Part shown: positions 44,866-53,609 of the stretch, piece after piece | How the letters are laid out: every line of letters starts with the position of its first letter | How positions within the stretch are numbered: position 1 is the first letter of the stretch | Assembly (NCBI RefSeq): GCF_013817345.1 | Contig: NZ_JACDCW010000003.1 | Coordinates: forward strand, 1-59,197 | From: Methylibium sp. | GTDB taxonomy: Bacteria; Pseudomonadota; Gammaproteobacteria; Burkholderiales; Burkholderiaceae_C | DNA: 59,197 nt | Direction of reading: 5' to 3' | Notes under the pieces: generated by a model | Seen by the model: the letters and a program-made list of their open reading frames with translations, nothing else | Database searches by the model: none | What the model was told of the DNA's origin: nothing | Program-made: the position numbers and the translations under genes

Positions 44866-44890
44866 GGGAGCGCGGCCGAGCCGCGCTCCC
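44866..44890. other. strong hairpin between solute-binding protein gene and selB
   Basis: Perfect 11-bp stem GGGAGCGCGGC/GCCGCGCTCCC with a 3-base loop, 13 bp after the preceding stop. On the minus strand it is not followed by a T run. It may be an mRNA stability, attenuation or processing element that sets the ratio of solute-binding protein to SelB. Confidence 0.6.
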
Positions 44891-44903
44891 GATTGCACCG
44901 CTC

Positions 44904-46463
44904 CTACTTCTTCACCGTCGTCTGCGTCTTCACCGTCGTCTCTGCCAGCTCGAGCATCCACGTCTTGTACGGCACGAAGTCGACACGGTTGCTCACCGCA
45001 TACAGCTTCGAAGGCGCGTACAGGAACACGACATTGGCCTGCTCATGGACATACCGGTTCATCTGCGCTGTGAGCTTCTCCAGAGCGGCCTTGTCGGTCT
45101 CGGCCAGCAACTTCCTGCTCAAGGCGTCGAACCCTGCGTCTTCAGGCATCTTGCGAAAACCGCCGTCCTTGCCGAAGAACTCGCGAAAGACCACGCCGTA
45201 CGGGTACTCCGGCGACCAGTCGAAATGCTCGACCAGCCACATGTCCCAGTTGTCGCCCTTCGGTGTTCCCGAGTAGTCGGCCACGACCTCGACGCCGGCT
45301 TTCGCCATGCTCTTGGTCAACGCCTGCACCACGCCCTTGTAGCCCGCCCCCGCGACAACGTTGATGCGCGTCACGCCACCAGCCGCCAGTGCCTTGCCAG
45401 CCGCAGTCGGCTTGTAGGCATAGGGCTCGAGCGAGGCGTCGTGGCCGAAATGGCCGGGCATGATCATCGACGCGATGACCGTGCCGTAACCCATCGCACC
45501 TTCCCTGACCACCGCGTCCCTATCGACCGCCATGTTCAAAGCCTGGCGCAACTCGAGGTCGTTCCACTTCGAGTTCGGCGCATTGCGGTTCAGCACGCCG
45601 GCGAGCACGGTCTTCGATTTGCTCTCCACCACACTCGCGTGGGTGCTTTTCTTCATCGCCATGGCTTCGGCCGGCGATAGCTCGGTCACGATATCGACCT
45701 TGCCCCCCTTGGCCACCTCTTCCAGGGCCTCAGCCTTGGAGATGACGTTGTCGAACACGAACGTGGCCTTCGGCATGCGCGCCTTGTTCCAGTAGTTCGG
45801 ATTCGGCTCGAGCGTCAGCGTCGGCGAGCGCTTGTCCAACACCGAAGCGCCATCCTTCAAGACAAACGGACCAGTCCCCCACGGACCCGGTTCGTCGATC
45901 ACTCACCAGTTGCCTTCAGCGTTGCCAGTCTGCTTGTTCTTGAAGCCGTTGGTGTTCCAGAACTTGGTACTGGCCACGTGCATGCCGCGGAACTTCATGA
46001 TCGCGGCACTGTCGGTGCTGGGAAACACGAAGCGCACGGTGTAATCGTCGACCACCTCCAGCTCGGTGTCCTTTGCAAAGTTGAGAAACGCACCCGGCGG
46101 GTGCGGGTTGGCGGACTTCTGAACTTCGTCGAAGCTGCGGCGAAACACCTTGGCGTTGAACGCCTCGCCATCCTGAAAGCTCACGCCCTTGCGCAGCTTG
46201 AATTCCATCGTGGTCGGGTTGACCCAGCGGTAACTTTCAGCCAGCGTGGGCACGGTGCGACCGTCCTTGTCGACCCGCACCAGTTCTTCCATGGTGTTCC
46301 AGGTGATGGACAGCCAGTTGACCGGCGATGGGTCGACGATGTGGATCACCGGCGTCTGCGCGTTTGCCGCAGCCGCCGAGGCCCCCATCGTGACCGCCAT
46401 CGCCAGTGTTCGCAGGCGCTGCCTGAAGCGCCCCGCGGTGACTGGGCGGTTGGCAAGTTTCAT
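44904..46463 (-). CDS. family 5 peptide/solute-binding protein with in-frame TGA, candidate selenoprotein
   Basis: 519 codons if the TGA at 45903-45905 (codon 187) is read through. A signal peptide (residues about 1-36, ending ANAQ) is followed by an extracellular solute-binding family 5 fold: NWLSITWNTMEELVRVD, MEFKLRKGVSFQDGEAFNA, and after the TGA VIDEPGPWGTGPFVLKDG, ELRQALNMAVDRDAVVREG and WDMWLVEHFDWSPEYPYGVV. Frame and quality are the same on both sides of the TGA. Downstream of the TGA is a SECIS-like hairpin, and selB, selC and selA follow in the same array. ATG 46463 has GAGGAG eight bases upstream. Either this is a periplasmic selenocysteine protein or a nonsense mutant; the context favours the first. 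No permease genes are present. Confidence 0.8.
45870..45905 (-). promoter_or_regulatory. TGA codon plus bacterial SECIS-like hairpin
   Basis: After the TGA come 11 bases, then stem ACC/GGT, a single bulged G on the 5' side, stem GGTCC/GGACT (one G-U pair) and apical loop GTGGG. E. coli fdhF also has 11 bases, a short stem, a single 5' bulge, a second short stem and a loop containing GU. The loop here begins with GU at position 24 from the T of TGA. The fdhF comparison is from memory. Confidence 0.6.
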
Positions 46464-46518
46464 TGCGTCGTCTCCTCGTGGTTGATGTAGTGACACTGCC
46501 TCACTGCACCACCGCTGG

Positions 46519-47067
46519 TCAGCTGACCAGCGGTCGTATCAGTTCCTCGAATTTGCCTGGCGGCGTCTCGCCGAGCAGGGTCTTCACGATCTTGCCGTGG
46601 GCGTCCACCACCACCGCGAACGGGAGGCCGCCGACGCTGTTGCCAAGTTGTTTCGACAACGCGATCGCGTCGTTGCTGCCGAGCAGCAGCGGGTAGTTGA
46701 TCTGGTACTGCTGCGCGAATGCAATCACCTTGTCGGTGTTGTCGATCGCGATGCCGATCACGCTCATCTTGTCGCCGAACTTCTTGTGCAGCGCGATCAG
46801 CTCAGGCACTTCCTGCTTGCAGGACTTGCACCACGTCGCCCAGAAATACACGACCATCGGCTTGCCTTTGAACTGGGCGAGCGACTGCTGCTTGCGGTCG
46901 AAGTCCTTGAAGCTCGCGGCGAACAAGGGTCGTGGGTCGACTTCGGCGGACGCCGCCCGAGCGGCGCCGACCAGCGGCGCAGCTATGCCGTCGAAGCCGA
47001 GCACCGCCGCGCAGGCGAGCAGCGCTGTCACGCCGCGAATGGACCATGCACCGCAAATTTTCTTCAT
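46519..47067 (-). CDS. TlpA-family exported thioredoxin-like protein
   Basis: 182 aa from ATG 47067 (33 nt inside a longer frame). A signal peptide (residues about 1-38, ending ARA) is followed by a thioredoxin fold with YFWATWCKSCKQEVPEL (CKSC) and a cis-Pro in GGLPFAVVVDAHG. It opens the leftward array, with the solute-binding protein start 55 bp downstream, so it is probably cotranscribed with the candidate selenoprotein and could be its reductant or partner. It is similar to the TlpA protein at 38.1 kb. Confidence 0.85.
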   Translation of the reverse strand: MKKICGAWSIRGVTALLACAAVLGFDGIAAPLVGAARAASAEVDPRPLFAASFKDFDRKQQSLAQFKGKPMVVYFWATWCKSCKQEVPELIALHKKFGDKMSVIGIAIDNTDKVIAFAQQYQINYPLLLGSNDAIALSKQLGNSVGGLPFAVVVDAHGKIVKTLLGETPPGKFEELIRPLVS

Positions 47068-47100
47068 GAATTTGCCCTGCGAATCAGATGCATGCACCAC

Positions 47101-47529
47101 GCGTCTGCCTCGACCTGCAGGAAACGATTAGCACGCTAATTCATTAAATATAGATTGCAGCCAGCTCCCGGCTCGCCCGTACTTACCCGAACGGCTGGAA
47201 CTGCTGGGGGCCGCGCCTCGTGATGCGTTCGATGCAGACCGCTCGCTGTCGATGGGCCTCGTTCCTACCGAATGCCAACCGGGCGCGCACTATTGATCGG
47301 CCTTCTCGAAGGCATAGGCATAGCAAGGGATGGAGAAGCCCGGCGAGGCCACAAGCAGCGACCTGACGACGGCTGCCGCTTGGCGAGCGCACGACAATCG
47401 CCTTGATGCCCTGGCGCCTGGGCCTGGGTACGAGTGCCCTTGACACGGCATCGACGAAACGGGCCGTCTTCTCCTCGCTGAAGCACGCGAGCACCCGATA
47501 ACGAAGGGCGCCGGAAGGCGACCAGAGCC
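47101..47529. other. intergenic, nothing identified
   Basis: No credible gene in about 430 bp. AT-rich sequence at 47125-47160 (ATTAGCACGCTAATTCATTAAATATAG region) probably contains the promoter of the leftward tlpA-sel array, including an ATTAGC/GCTAAT inverted repeat. Confidence 0.4.
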
Positions 47530-48015
47530 AGCGCCTTTGGCCGCGTGCTGACCGATATCGACGTGACGATCGACCCGAAGCAGCGCGACATCTTCGCAGT
47601 CAGCGCGAGCAACCGCCTTGTCGACCGAATCGATTGGGAGAATCGATTGGGAGATCAGCGCCAAGATCGAGGCCGACCCCTCGATGCGCAGCCTGGTCAC
47701 GGCCTACAACGCGCTGGTCTCGCCGATCGCCAACGAGGTGATCGGCTCGATCAGGGCGGCACTGCCGAACATGGCCGACGTCGCCGGCAACATGTCGGCC
47801 GGCGAACTGATCGCCGGCTCTTATCTCGCAGCCCTGGCCCCGGCCAGCTTCGGCGGCGCCGTGATGGCCGTCATGAACCCGGGCGGCGTGCGCAGCCCGG
47901 GCTTCACCTCCCATCCCCCGCCGCCAGCGAGGGCGACGGCAACGTCACCTACGGCGAGGCCTTGACGGTGCAATCCTTCGGCAACAGCCTTGTCACGCTG
48001 ACGCTGACGACGTGA
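47530..48015 (+). pseudogene. 5'-nucleotidase / metallophosphatase remnant
   Basis: One frame reads GRVLTDIDVTIDPKQRDIFA and SASNRLVDR. The next reads DPSMRSLVTAYNALVSPIAN, MADVAGNMSAGELIAGSYLA and AVMNPGGVRSPGFTS. A return to the first frame reads EGDGNVTYGEALTVQSFGNS and LVTLTLTT, then stop. These are consecutive parts of the C-terminal 5'-nucleotidase domain of UshA-like enzymes (NPGGVR, YGEA.TVQ.FGN), broken by two frame changes and without the catalytic metallophosphatase half. Confidence 0.75.
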
Positions 48016-48153
48016 TGCTCTGGCCTTGACGCCGACTGGTGACAGTGATCCACTTCGGTGACCCAATCCCAGTTCAATGCATTCGAGTGGGCTGACAACG
48101 TCGCGGTAGATCAAAGACTTACGGAACCCACTGGGGGAGAGCCTTCTCCTCCT

Positions 48154-48225
48154 ACCAAAGTTCTTCCAAGGCCTTGCCCCGCAAGGCCTTTTTCTTTGCC
48201 GGATCTTCAGGGCATCGAGGCGATC
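48154..48225 (+). repeat. 72-bp direct repeat, copy B
   Basis: Copy of 37026-37097, same orientation, one mismatch. It is preceded by CTTCTCCTCCTACCA, a weaker version of the tRNA-type 3' end seen before copy A. The two copies flank the 11.1-kb selenium/redox block. Confidence 0.9.
48168..48198 (+). terminator. Rho-independent terminator within repeat B
   Basis: Same hairpin as at 37040: stem AAGGCCTTGC/GCAAGGCCTT, then TTTCTTT. Confidence 0.8.
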
Positions 48226-48263
48226 TATTTGGGTGGTCCAAACCCTGCACAGGGCCTTAACCC

Positions 48264-49028
48264 GTGAAGCGCCAACCATCACCGGATCACCCCGACACCA
48301 CCTCTACAGACTCCGGCCCGCCGGCTTGGCTCGTCCCGGTACTCATTGTCGGCGCGGTGGCAGCGCTGTACTTCCTGTGGCCGGCGTTCGGGAATCTTGT
48401 CAACGAAGCGTACGCTGTACTCAGCAGCGGCGACCGCAAGCGAACCGAACAGTGGGTCGAGGGTTTCGGCGCCGGGGGGCCCGTCGCCATTCTTGGATTC
48501 ATGGTCGCGCAGACCGTGGTTCCGGTGATTCCCTCCATCCTGGTCATGGTGGTCGCCGTGCTGGCTTTCGGGCCGTGGTGGGGCGGACTCCTGAGTTACG
48601 CCGGCCTGCTGCTGGCCGCCTCGATCGCCTATGGCATTGGCCGTTCGCTAGGCCCCGTGACGGTGGGCAAGATGTTGGGGAACAAGACCGAAGCCAAACT
48701 CGAAGGCTTTGTGACCGACTACGGCTTCTGGGCCATCATCGTCGCTCGCATTTCACCGGTGGTTTCCACCGACGCAGTGAGCATCATTGCGGGGCTTGCC
48801 AAGATGGCGTTGTGGCGCTTCATGGCGGCCACGGCGACCGGGACCTTGCCTCTGACCCTTTTGGTGTCTTACCTGGGCGCGGACATCGATCGGCTCCAAA
48901 CGGGGCTGATCGCGGTGTCGGTGATCAGCGTCGCAGTCTTACTTCGTCGTGTCGGTTGTCGTCGATCGGCGCAAGAAGGCGGGTCGTTCGTCGGACAGCT
49001 AATTCAAGCAGGCAGCGCACAGGCATAG
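48264..49028 (+). CDS. VTT-domain (TVP38/TMEM64, DedA-like) membrane protein
   Basis: 254 aa with about five membrane segments. The VTT core is clear: MVAQTVVPVIPSILVMVVAV, FGPWWGGLLSYAGLLLAASI, AYGIGRSLG, and WAIIVARISPVVSTDAVSII. The family is linked to lipid scrambling or transport. After about residue 225 the sequence (LLRRVGCRRSAQEGG) looks wrong. A neighbouring frame gives SYFVVSVVVDRRKKAGRSSD and stops at 49002, a more natural end, so a frameshift near 48938 is likely. The start is ATG 48264. Confidence 0.85.
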   Translation: MKRQPSPDHPDTTSTDSGPPAWLVPVLIVGAVAALYFLWPAFGNLVNEAYAVLSSGDRKRTEQWVEGFGAGGPVAILGFMVAQTVVPVIPSILVMVVAVLAFGPWWGGLLSYAGLLLAASIAYGIGRSLGPVTVGKMLGNKTEAKLEGFVTDYGFWAIIVARISPVVSTDAVSIIAGLAKMALWRFMAATATGTLPLTLLVSYLGADIDRLQTGLIAVSVISVAVLLRRVGCRRSAQEGGSFVGQLIQAGSAQA

Positions 49029-49044
49029 CGCGCACATGCAGGCG

Positions 49045-49266
49045 TCAACCATGCAGGCGAACCCAGTCCATGCCGGCCTGCCTTGCATGCTCGAGCGCCT
49101 CGACCTCGGTGTCGAAGCACTCCAGGTCCAAAAAGCGTTGCGCCCGCGTCCGTTGACCGCCCAGGGCCGTGATGGCAACACGCGATTGATAGCCGCCGCC
49201 TGCAATAGGCAAAGCGGTGCAGCTCAGGAGATAGTCTTCGAAGACATGCCTTTCGACGGTCTGCAT
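49045..49266 (-). CDS. small conserved-type hypothetical protein
   Basis: 73 aa (MQTVERHVFEDYLL to MDWVRLHG). Pattern: an N-terminal beta-strand with YQSRVAITALGG, then FLDLECFDTEVEALEHARQA and GMDWV. This matches the shape of small DUF proteins in Burkholderiales in which an EAx2xAxxxGxxWV helix closes a beta sheet. Soluble, no signal peptide. It is convergent with the VTT gene and divergent from the helicase gene. Function unknown. Confidence 0.6.
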   Translation of the reverse strand: MQTVERHVFEDYLLSCTALPIAGGGYQSRVAITALGGQRTRAQRFLDLECFDTEVEALEHARQAGMDWVRLHG

Positions 49267-49452
49267 GGAGGTCAAGGCTCGGGACGATGTGAATCTTTTC
49301 GGCGCATGACGACTGGACTTGAGTCGAGCTGTAGTTGGCCTTCTTGCAAGACGCGGATATCGCCACAGCAAGCGGCGCGCCCGAATCGGCAGGGCATACA
49401 GTCTCGCTCGGGCCGTTCCCCGCGCGGCATTTTCCCTGCTCCGAGGCCCTCC

Positions 49453-51729
49453 TTGCAATACACCGTCGCCGTTCGCACGCTCTGCGAATTCACCGCCAAG
49501 CAGGGTGACCTCGACCTGCGCTTCACGCCCTCGCCTTCGGCCCGGGAAGGCATCGACGGGCACGCGCTCGTGGCTTCGCGCCGTGGCGCGGCTTGGCAGA
49601 CCGAAGTGCCGCTCGTCGGCGAGTTCGGACCGCTGCGCGTTCGCGGTCGTGCCGATGGCTTCGACGCCGCGCGCAATCGACTGGAAGAGGTGAAGACCCA
49701 CCGCGGCCGGCTCGACCGTCAGCCCGAAAGCCATCGGCGTCTGCATTGGGCACAGGCCCGGGTCTACGGCTGGCTGCTGTGCCAGCGGGATGGGTTGGCG
49801 GAGATCGAGTTGGTCCTTGTCTACCTGGACATCGGCACGCAGCGCGAGACAGTGTTCACCGAACGCTGCACCGCCGCCGAGTTGCAACTCGAGTTCGAGC
49901 AGCGATGCGGCACTTTCATGGCCTGGGCAAAGCAGGAGTGGTCGCACCGGGGCGCGCGCGACCGTGCGCTGGCCGGGCTGCGCTTTCCGCACGATGCATT
50001 CCGGCGGGGCCAGCGGCCGCTGGCCGAGGCGGTCTACAAGGTCGCGCGCGCCGGCCGCTGCCTCATGGCGCAGGCGCCCACGGGCATTGGCAAGACCGTC
50101 GGCAGCCTGTTCCCGCTGCTCAAGGCCGGGCCCACGCAGGCGCTCGACAAGATCTTCTTCCTGACCGCCAAGACCTCGGCCCGCGCCATGGCGCTCGAGG
50201 CACTGGCGCTCATCCGCGCGAGCGAGCCGTCGCTGCCGTTACGCACGCTCGAACTGGTGGCGCGCGACAAGGCCTGTGAGCATCCCGACAAGGTCTGTCA
50301 CGGCGAGTCGTGCCCGCTCGCAAAGGGCTTCTACGATCGCCTGCCGGTGGCTCGCCAGGCAGCAACGGCGCTGACGGTGTGGGACAAGCCGGCCGTGCGT
50401 ACGCTGGCGCTGGAGCACGCGGTGTGTCCCTACTACCTCGGGCAGGAACTGGCGCGCTGGAGCGACGTGGTGGTCGGCGACTACAACCATTACTTCGACA
50501 GCAGCGCCATGCTTCACGGGATGACGGTGGCCGATCAGTGGCGTGTCGCCGTGCTGGTCGACGAGGCGCACAACCTGGTCGAGCGCGGGCGGGCGATGTA
50601 CAGCGCCGAGCTGGATCACGAGGATTTCAAGCGCATGCGCAAGGCGGCACCCGCCGCGCTGAAGAAGCCGCTCGACCGCCTGCACCGTCGCTGGAACGAA
50701 CTGAAGGCGCAGGCTGACGCCGAGTACAGCGTTCTCGATGCGCTGCCGGCGAACTTCGTCTTCGCACTGCAGCAGGCCGCCGCAGCGGTGATGGATCACC
50801 TGGCCGAGCAACCCGCGCAGGTCGATGCGTCGCTGCAGGCGTTTTACTTCGATGCGCTCCATTTCACCCGCCTGGCCGAATCCTTCGGCGAGCACTCGCT
50901 CGTCGATCTGACGCGCCCGGCGCAAGGCTCCGTGGTGCTGTGTCTGCGCAATGTGGTGCCGGCGTCGTTCCTTCGGCCGCGCTTCGAAGCCGCGCACTCG
51001 ACCACGCTGTTTTCGGCCACCCTGCAGCCGCGGCGCTTCTACGCCGACATGCTCGGTTTGCCGGCCGACACGGCGTGGATCGATGTGGAGTCGCCGTTCG
51101 AGCGGCAACAGCTCACTGTCCACATCGCCCGCGACATCTCGACGCGCTTTCGGCATCGCGACGCGTCGCTGGCACCGATCGTCGAGCGCATCGCACGGCA
51201 GTTCACCGAGCAGCCGGGCAACTACCTGGCCTTCTTCAGCAGCTTCGACTACTTGCACAGCGTGGCCGAGTTGTTCGCGGCACGGCATCCCGCAGTGGCA
51301 CTGTGGAAACAGTCGCGCGGCATGAGCGAGGGCGAGCAGGCGCAGTTCCTCGCGCGCTTCGAAGCCGACGGTCGCGGCATCGGTTTCGCCGTGCTCGGCG
51401 GCTCGTTCGCCGAAGGCATCGATCTGCCGGGCACGCGCTTGATCGGCGCCTTTATCGCTACGCTGGGGCTGCCGCAGACGAACGCGGTCAACGAGCAGAT
51501 CAAGCGCCGCATCGACCGCCTGTGCGGCACCGGCTTCGACTACACCTATCTCTACCCCGGGCTGCAGAAGGTGGTGCAGGCCGCTGGGCGCGTGATCCGC
51601 ACGCCGCTCGACCGCGGCGTGGTGCACCTGATGGACGACCGCTTCACGCAGCGCGAGGTGATGGCGCTGCTGCCGCGCTGGTGGGGGACCGAGCTTCGAT
51701 CCAGTCTCGTCGCGCCCTGGGGTAGCTGA
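49453..51729 (+). CDS. PD-(D/E)XK nuclease fused to XPD/DinG-like iron-sulfur DNA helicase
   Basis: 758 aa from TTG 49453 (LQYTVAVRTLCEFTAKQGD); longer in-frame starts run over the opposite small gene. Residues about 1-160 form a PD-(D/E)XK nuclease-like domain (GRADGFD, LEEVKTHRG, WAQARVYGWLL with the QxxxY motif). The helicase part has Walker A APTGIGKTVGS, four cysteines for a 4Fe-4S cluster (DKACEHPDKVCHGESCPL and AVCPYYLGQE), the DEAH box LVDEAHNL, and motif VI-type sequence GSFAEGIDLPG and QAAGRVIRT. Probable role: DNA repair or recombination helicase-nuclease. Single-gene unit. Confidence 0.9.
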   Translation: MQYTVAVRTLCEFTAKQGDLDLRFTPSPSAREGIDGHALVASRRGAAWQTEVPLVGEFGPLRVRGRADGFDAARNRLEEVKTHRGRLDRQPESHRRLHWAQARVYGWLLCQRDGLAEIELVLVYLDIGTQRETVFTERCTAAELQLEFEQRCGTFMAWAKQEWSHRGARDRALAGLRFPHDAFRRGQRPLAEAVYKVARAGRCLMAQAPTGIGKTVGSLFPLLKAGPTQALDKIFFLTAKTSARAMALEALALIRASEPSLPLRTLELVARDKACEHPDKVCHGESCPLAKGFYDRLPVARQAATALTVWDKPAVRTLALEHAVCPYYLGQELARWSDVVVGDYNHYFDSSAMLHGMTVADQWRVAVLVDEAHNLVERGRAMYSAELDHEDFKRMRKAAPAALKKPLDRLHRRWNELKAQADAEYSVLDALPANFVFALQQAAAAVMDHLAEQPAQVDASLQAFYFDALHFTRLAESFGEHSLVDLTRPAQGSVVLCLRNVVPASFLRPRFEAAHSTTLFSATLQPRRFYADMLGLPADTAWIDVESPFERQQLTVHIARDISTRFRHRDASLAPIVERIARQFTEQPGNYLAFFSSFDYLHSVAELFAARHPAVALWKQSRGMSEGEQAQFLARFEADGRGIGFAVLGGSFAEGIDLPGTRLIGAFIATLGLPQTNAVNEQIKRRIDRLCGTGFDYTYLYPGLQKVVQAAGRVIRTPLDRGVVHLMDDRFTQREVMALLPRWWGTELRSSLVAPWGS

Positions 51730-51880
51730 TGCAGCTTGGCGCGCCAGCGTCCTGGCGCTTGCCTCAGCCGCTGGTATCCGACTCCTGCGTGGGGTATTCT
51801 TTGATCGCGAGTGCCCCCGCAGTGCAATCGGGCGAGGTGCGCGATGCACTGGGTTCAGACCTCAAAAGGAGACAAGAGCA

Positions 51881-52201
51881 ATGAGTTCGAACATCGTGAT
51901 CCTCATCATCATCGTCGCGGCAGCCGTCGCCTTCTTCATGTGGATGAAGCGAGGCAAGAGCGACGACATGAGCGCCGGCGCGCCAGCCTACAAGCCGCCG
52001 GCGGCGGCCCCTGCTACGGCGCCCGGGGCGACACTGCGCACCGGTGGCCCGCTCGCCTCCTACGACGAATACCGTCGCGTCAGCCCGTCCAACATGATCA
52101 ACGGCAAGCTCACCTGCAACCAGTGCGGCTCCAACCTGGTCCGCACCGATGGCGGCACGGCATCGTGCACGACCTGCGGCGCATCGCTGTACCGCGCCTG
52201 A
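51881..52201 (+). CDS. single-pass membrane protein with C-terminal zinc ribbon
   Basis: 106 aa. One N-terminal helix (residues about 5-22, VILIIIVAAAVAFFMWM), a Pro/Ala-rich linker (about 35-55), and a zinc ribbon LTCNQCGSNL plus ASCTTCGASLYRA (two CxxC knuckles). Good ribosome site AAAAGGAGA. Function unknown; single gene between helicase and thiolase. Confidence 0.75.
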   Translation: MSSNIVILIIIVAAAVAFFMWMKRGKSDDMSAGAPAYKPPAAAPATAPGATLRTGGPLASYDEYRRVSPSNMINGKLTCNQCGSNLVRTDGGTASCTTCGASLYRA

Positions 52202-52308
52202 ACCTGCGGGGCGTGCCCCGGCGAACACGAGCGGCCTGGAGGCAATGTCTCCAGGCCGCTCGTCCTTTGTCGCCGGCCTGATCGCGCACAGGCCGCAGCG
52301 CTGCGGCG

Positions 52309-53520
52309 TCAGGCTCGTTCGAGTGCGAGCGCAATGCCCTGCCCCACGCCGATGCACATGGTGGCAAGCGCACGCCGCCCGCCCGTGCGCTCCAACTGGC
52401 GCAGCGCAGTCAAGGCCAGCCGGGCACCGGACGCGCCCAGCGGATGCCCGATCGCGATCGCCCCGCCGTTCGGGTTGACGCGCGCATCGTCGTCGGCAAT
52501 GCCGAGCTGACGCAGCACGGCCAAGCCCTGCGCGGCAAAGGCCTCGTTCAGCTCGATCACGTCGAGCTCGCTCACGCTCCAGCCCAGCCGCCCCAGCAGC
52601 TTGCATGTGGCCGGCGCCGGGCCGATGCCCATGACGCGCGGCGCCACGCCGGCGACCGCCGAGCCGACCACCCGCGCGCGTGGCTTCAGACCGTAGCGTT
52701 CGACCGCAGCATCGGAGGCCAGCAGCAAGGCGCAAGCCCCGTCGTTCACGCCGGAGGCGTTGCCGGCCGTCACGCTGCCGTCGGGGCGCACGACGCCCTT
52801 GAGTCGGGCCAGCGCCTCGATCGTGGTGGCGCGCGGATGTTCGTCCACTGTGAACAGCACGGGATCGCCCTTCTTCTGGGGCACCAGCACCGGCACGGTT
52901 TCGCCTTCGAAGAAGCCGGCCGCGTGCGCCGCCTGCCAGCGCTGCTGCGAGCGCAGCGCCATCGCGTCCTGATCGGCGCGCGACACCTGGAATTCGGCGG
53001 CCACGTTCTCGGCTGTCTCGGGCATCGAGTCGATGCCGAATGCGGCCTTCATCTTCGGATTGACGAAGCGCCAGCCGATCGTCGTGTCTTCGATCTTGCT
53101 GCTGCGCGCGAAGGCGGTCTCGGCCTTGGGCATGACGAAGGGCGCGCGCGTCATGCTTTCGACGCCGCCGGCGATCATCAAGTCGGCCTCGCCGGCTGCG
53201 ATGGTCCGCGCCGCCATGGCGAGGGCATCAAGCCCCGAGCCGCACAGCCGGTTGAGCGTGCAACCGGGCACGTCGACCGGCAATCCGCCCAGCAGCGCGG
53301 CCATGCGCGCGACGTTGCGGTTGTCTTCGCCCGCCTGGTTGGCGCAGCCGTAGAGCACGTCGTCCAGCGCGGCCCAGTCGAGCTGCGGGTTGCGCTCGAC
53401 GAGTGCGCGGATCGGCACGGCGCCGAGGTCGTCGGTGCGCACACTCGCCAGCGCTCCGCCGTAGCGGCCGAAGGGCGTGCGCACGCCATCGACGATCCAC
53501 GCGATGGGGGTCTTGCTCAT
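52309..53520 (-). CDS. pcaF: acetyl-CoA acyltransferase, probably 3-oxoadipyl-CoA thiolase
   Basis: 403 aa from ATG 53520. Thiolase catalytic residues are present: nucleophile Cys in [14 protein letters not shown], His in [17 protein letters not shown], and Cys in TMCIGVGQG. The [26 protein letters not shown] start and [20 protein letters not shown] segment are typical of the 3-oxoadipyl-CoA thiolases (PcaF/PaaJ) of aromatic degradation. The assignment to PcaF rather than PaaJ or another thiolase is moderate. No other pca/paa genes are beside it. Upstream is a homogentisate dioxygenase remnant. Confidence 0.85.
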   Translation of the reverse strand: MSKTPIAWIVDGVRTPFGRYGGALASVRTDDLGAVPIRALVERNPQLDWAALDDVLYGCANQAGEDNRNVARMAALLGGLPVDVPGCTLNRLCGSGLDALAMAARTIAAGEADLMIAGGVESMTRAPFVMPKAETAFARSSKIEDTTIGWRFVNPKMKAAFGIDSMPETAENVAAEFQVSRADQDAMALRSQQRWQAAHAAGFFEGETVPVLVPQKKGDPVLFTVDEHPRATTIEALARLKGVVRPDGSVTAGNASGVNDGACALLLASDAAVERYGLKPRARVVGSAVAGVAPRVMGIGPAPATCKLLGRLGWSVSELDVIELNEAFAAQGLAVLRQLGIADDDARVNPNGGAIAIGHPLGASGARLALTALRQLERTGGRRALATMCIGVGQGIALALERA

Positions 53521-53609
53521 CTCGTTCTCCAGGCAGCTCGTTGGATCGGTGATCCGTTGCGATAGTTTGCGCGGCGCACCAACCGCTCGGTGCGGCCGGC
53601 GAAGGTCGG

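Noticed and set aside
44904-45902. Separate gene starting with GTG right after the TGA at 45903
   Set aside because: It has no ribosome site or signal peptide and is the second half of a family 5 binding protein in the same frame as the part before the TGA.
49045-49992. Long minus-strand frame over the start of the helicase gene
   Set aside because: Only the last 73 codons look like a protein; the rest is antisense to the helicase N-terminus.
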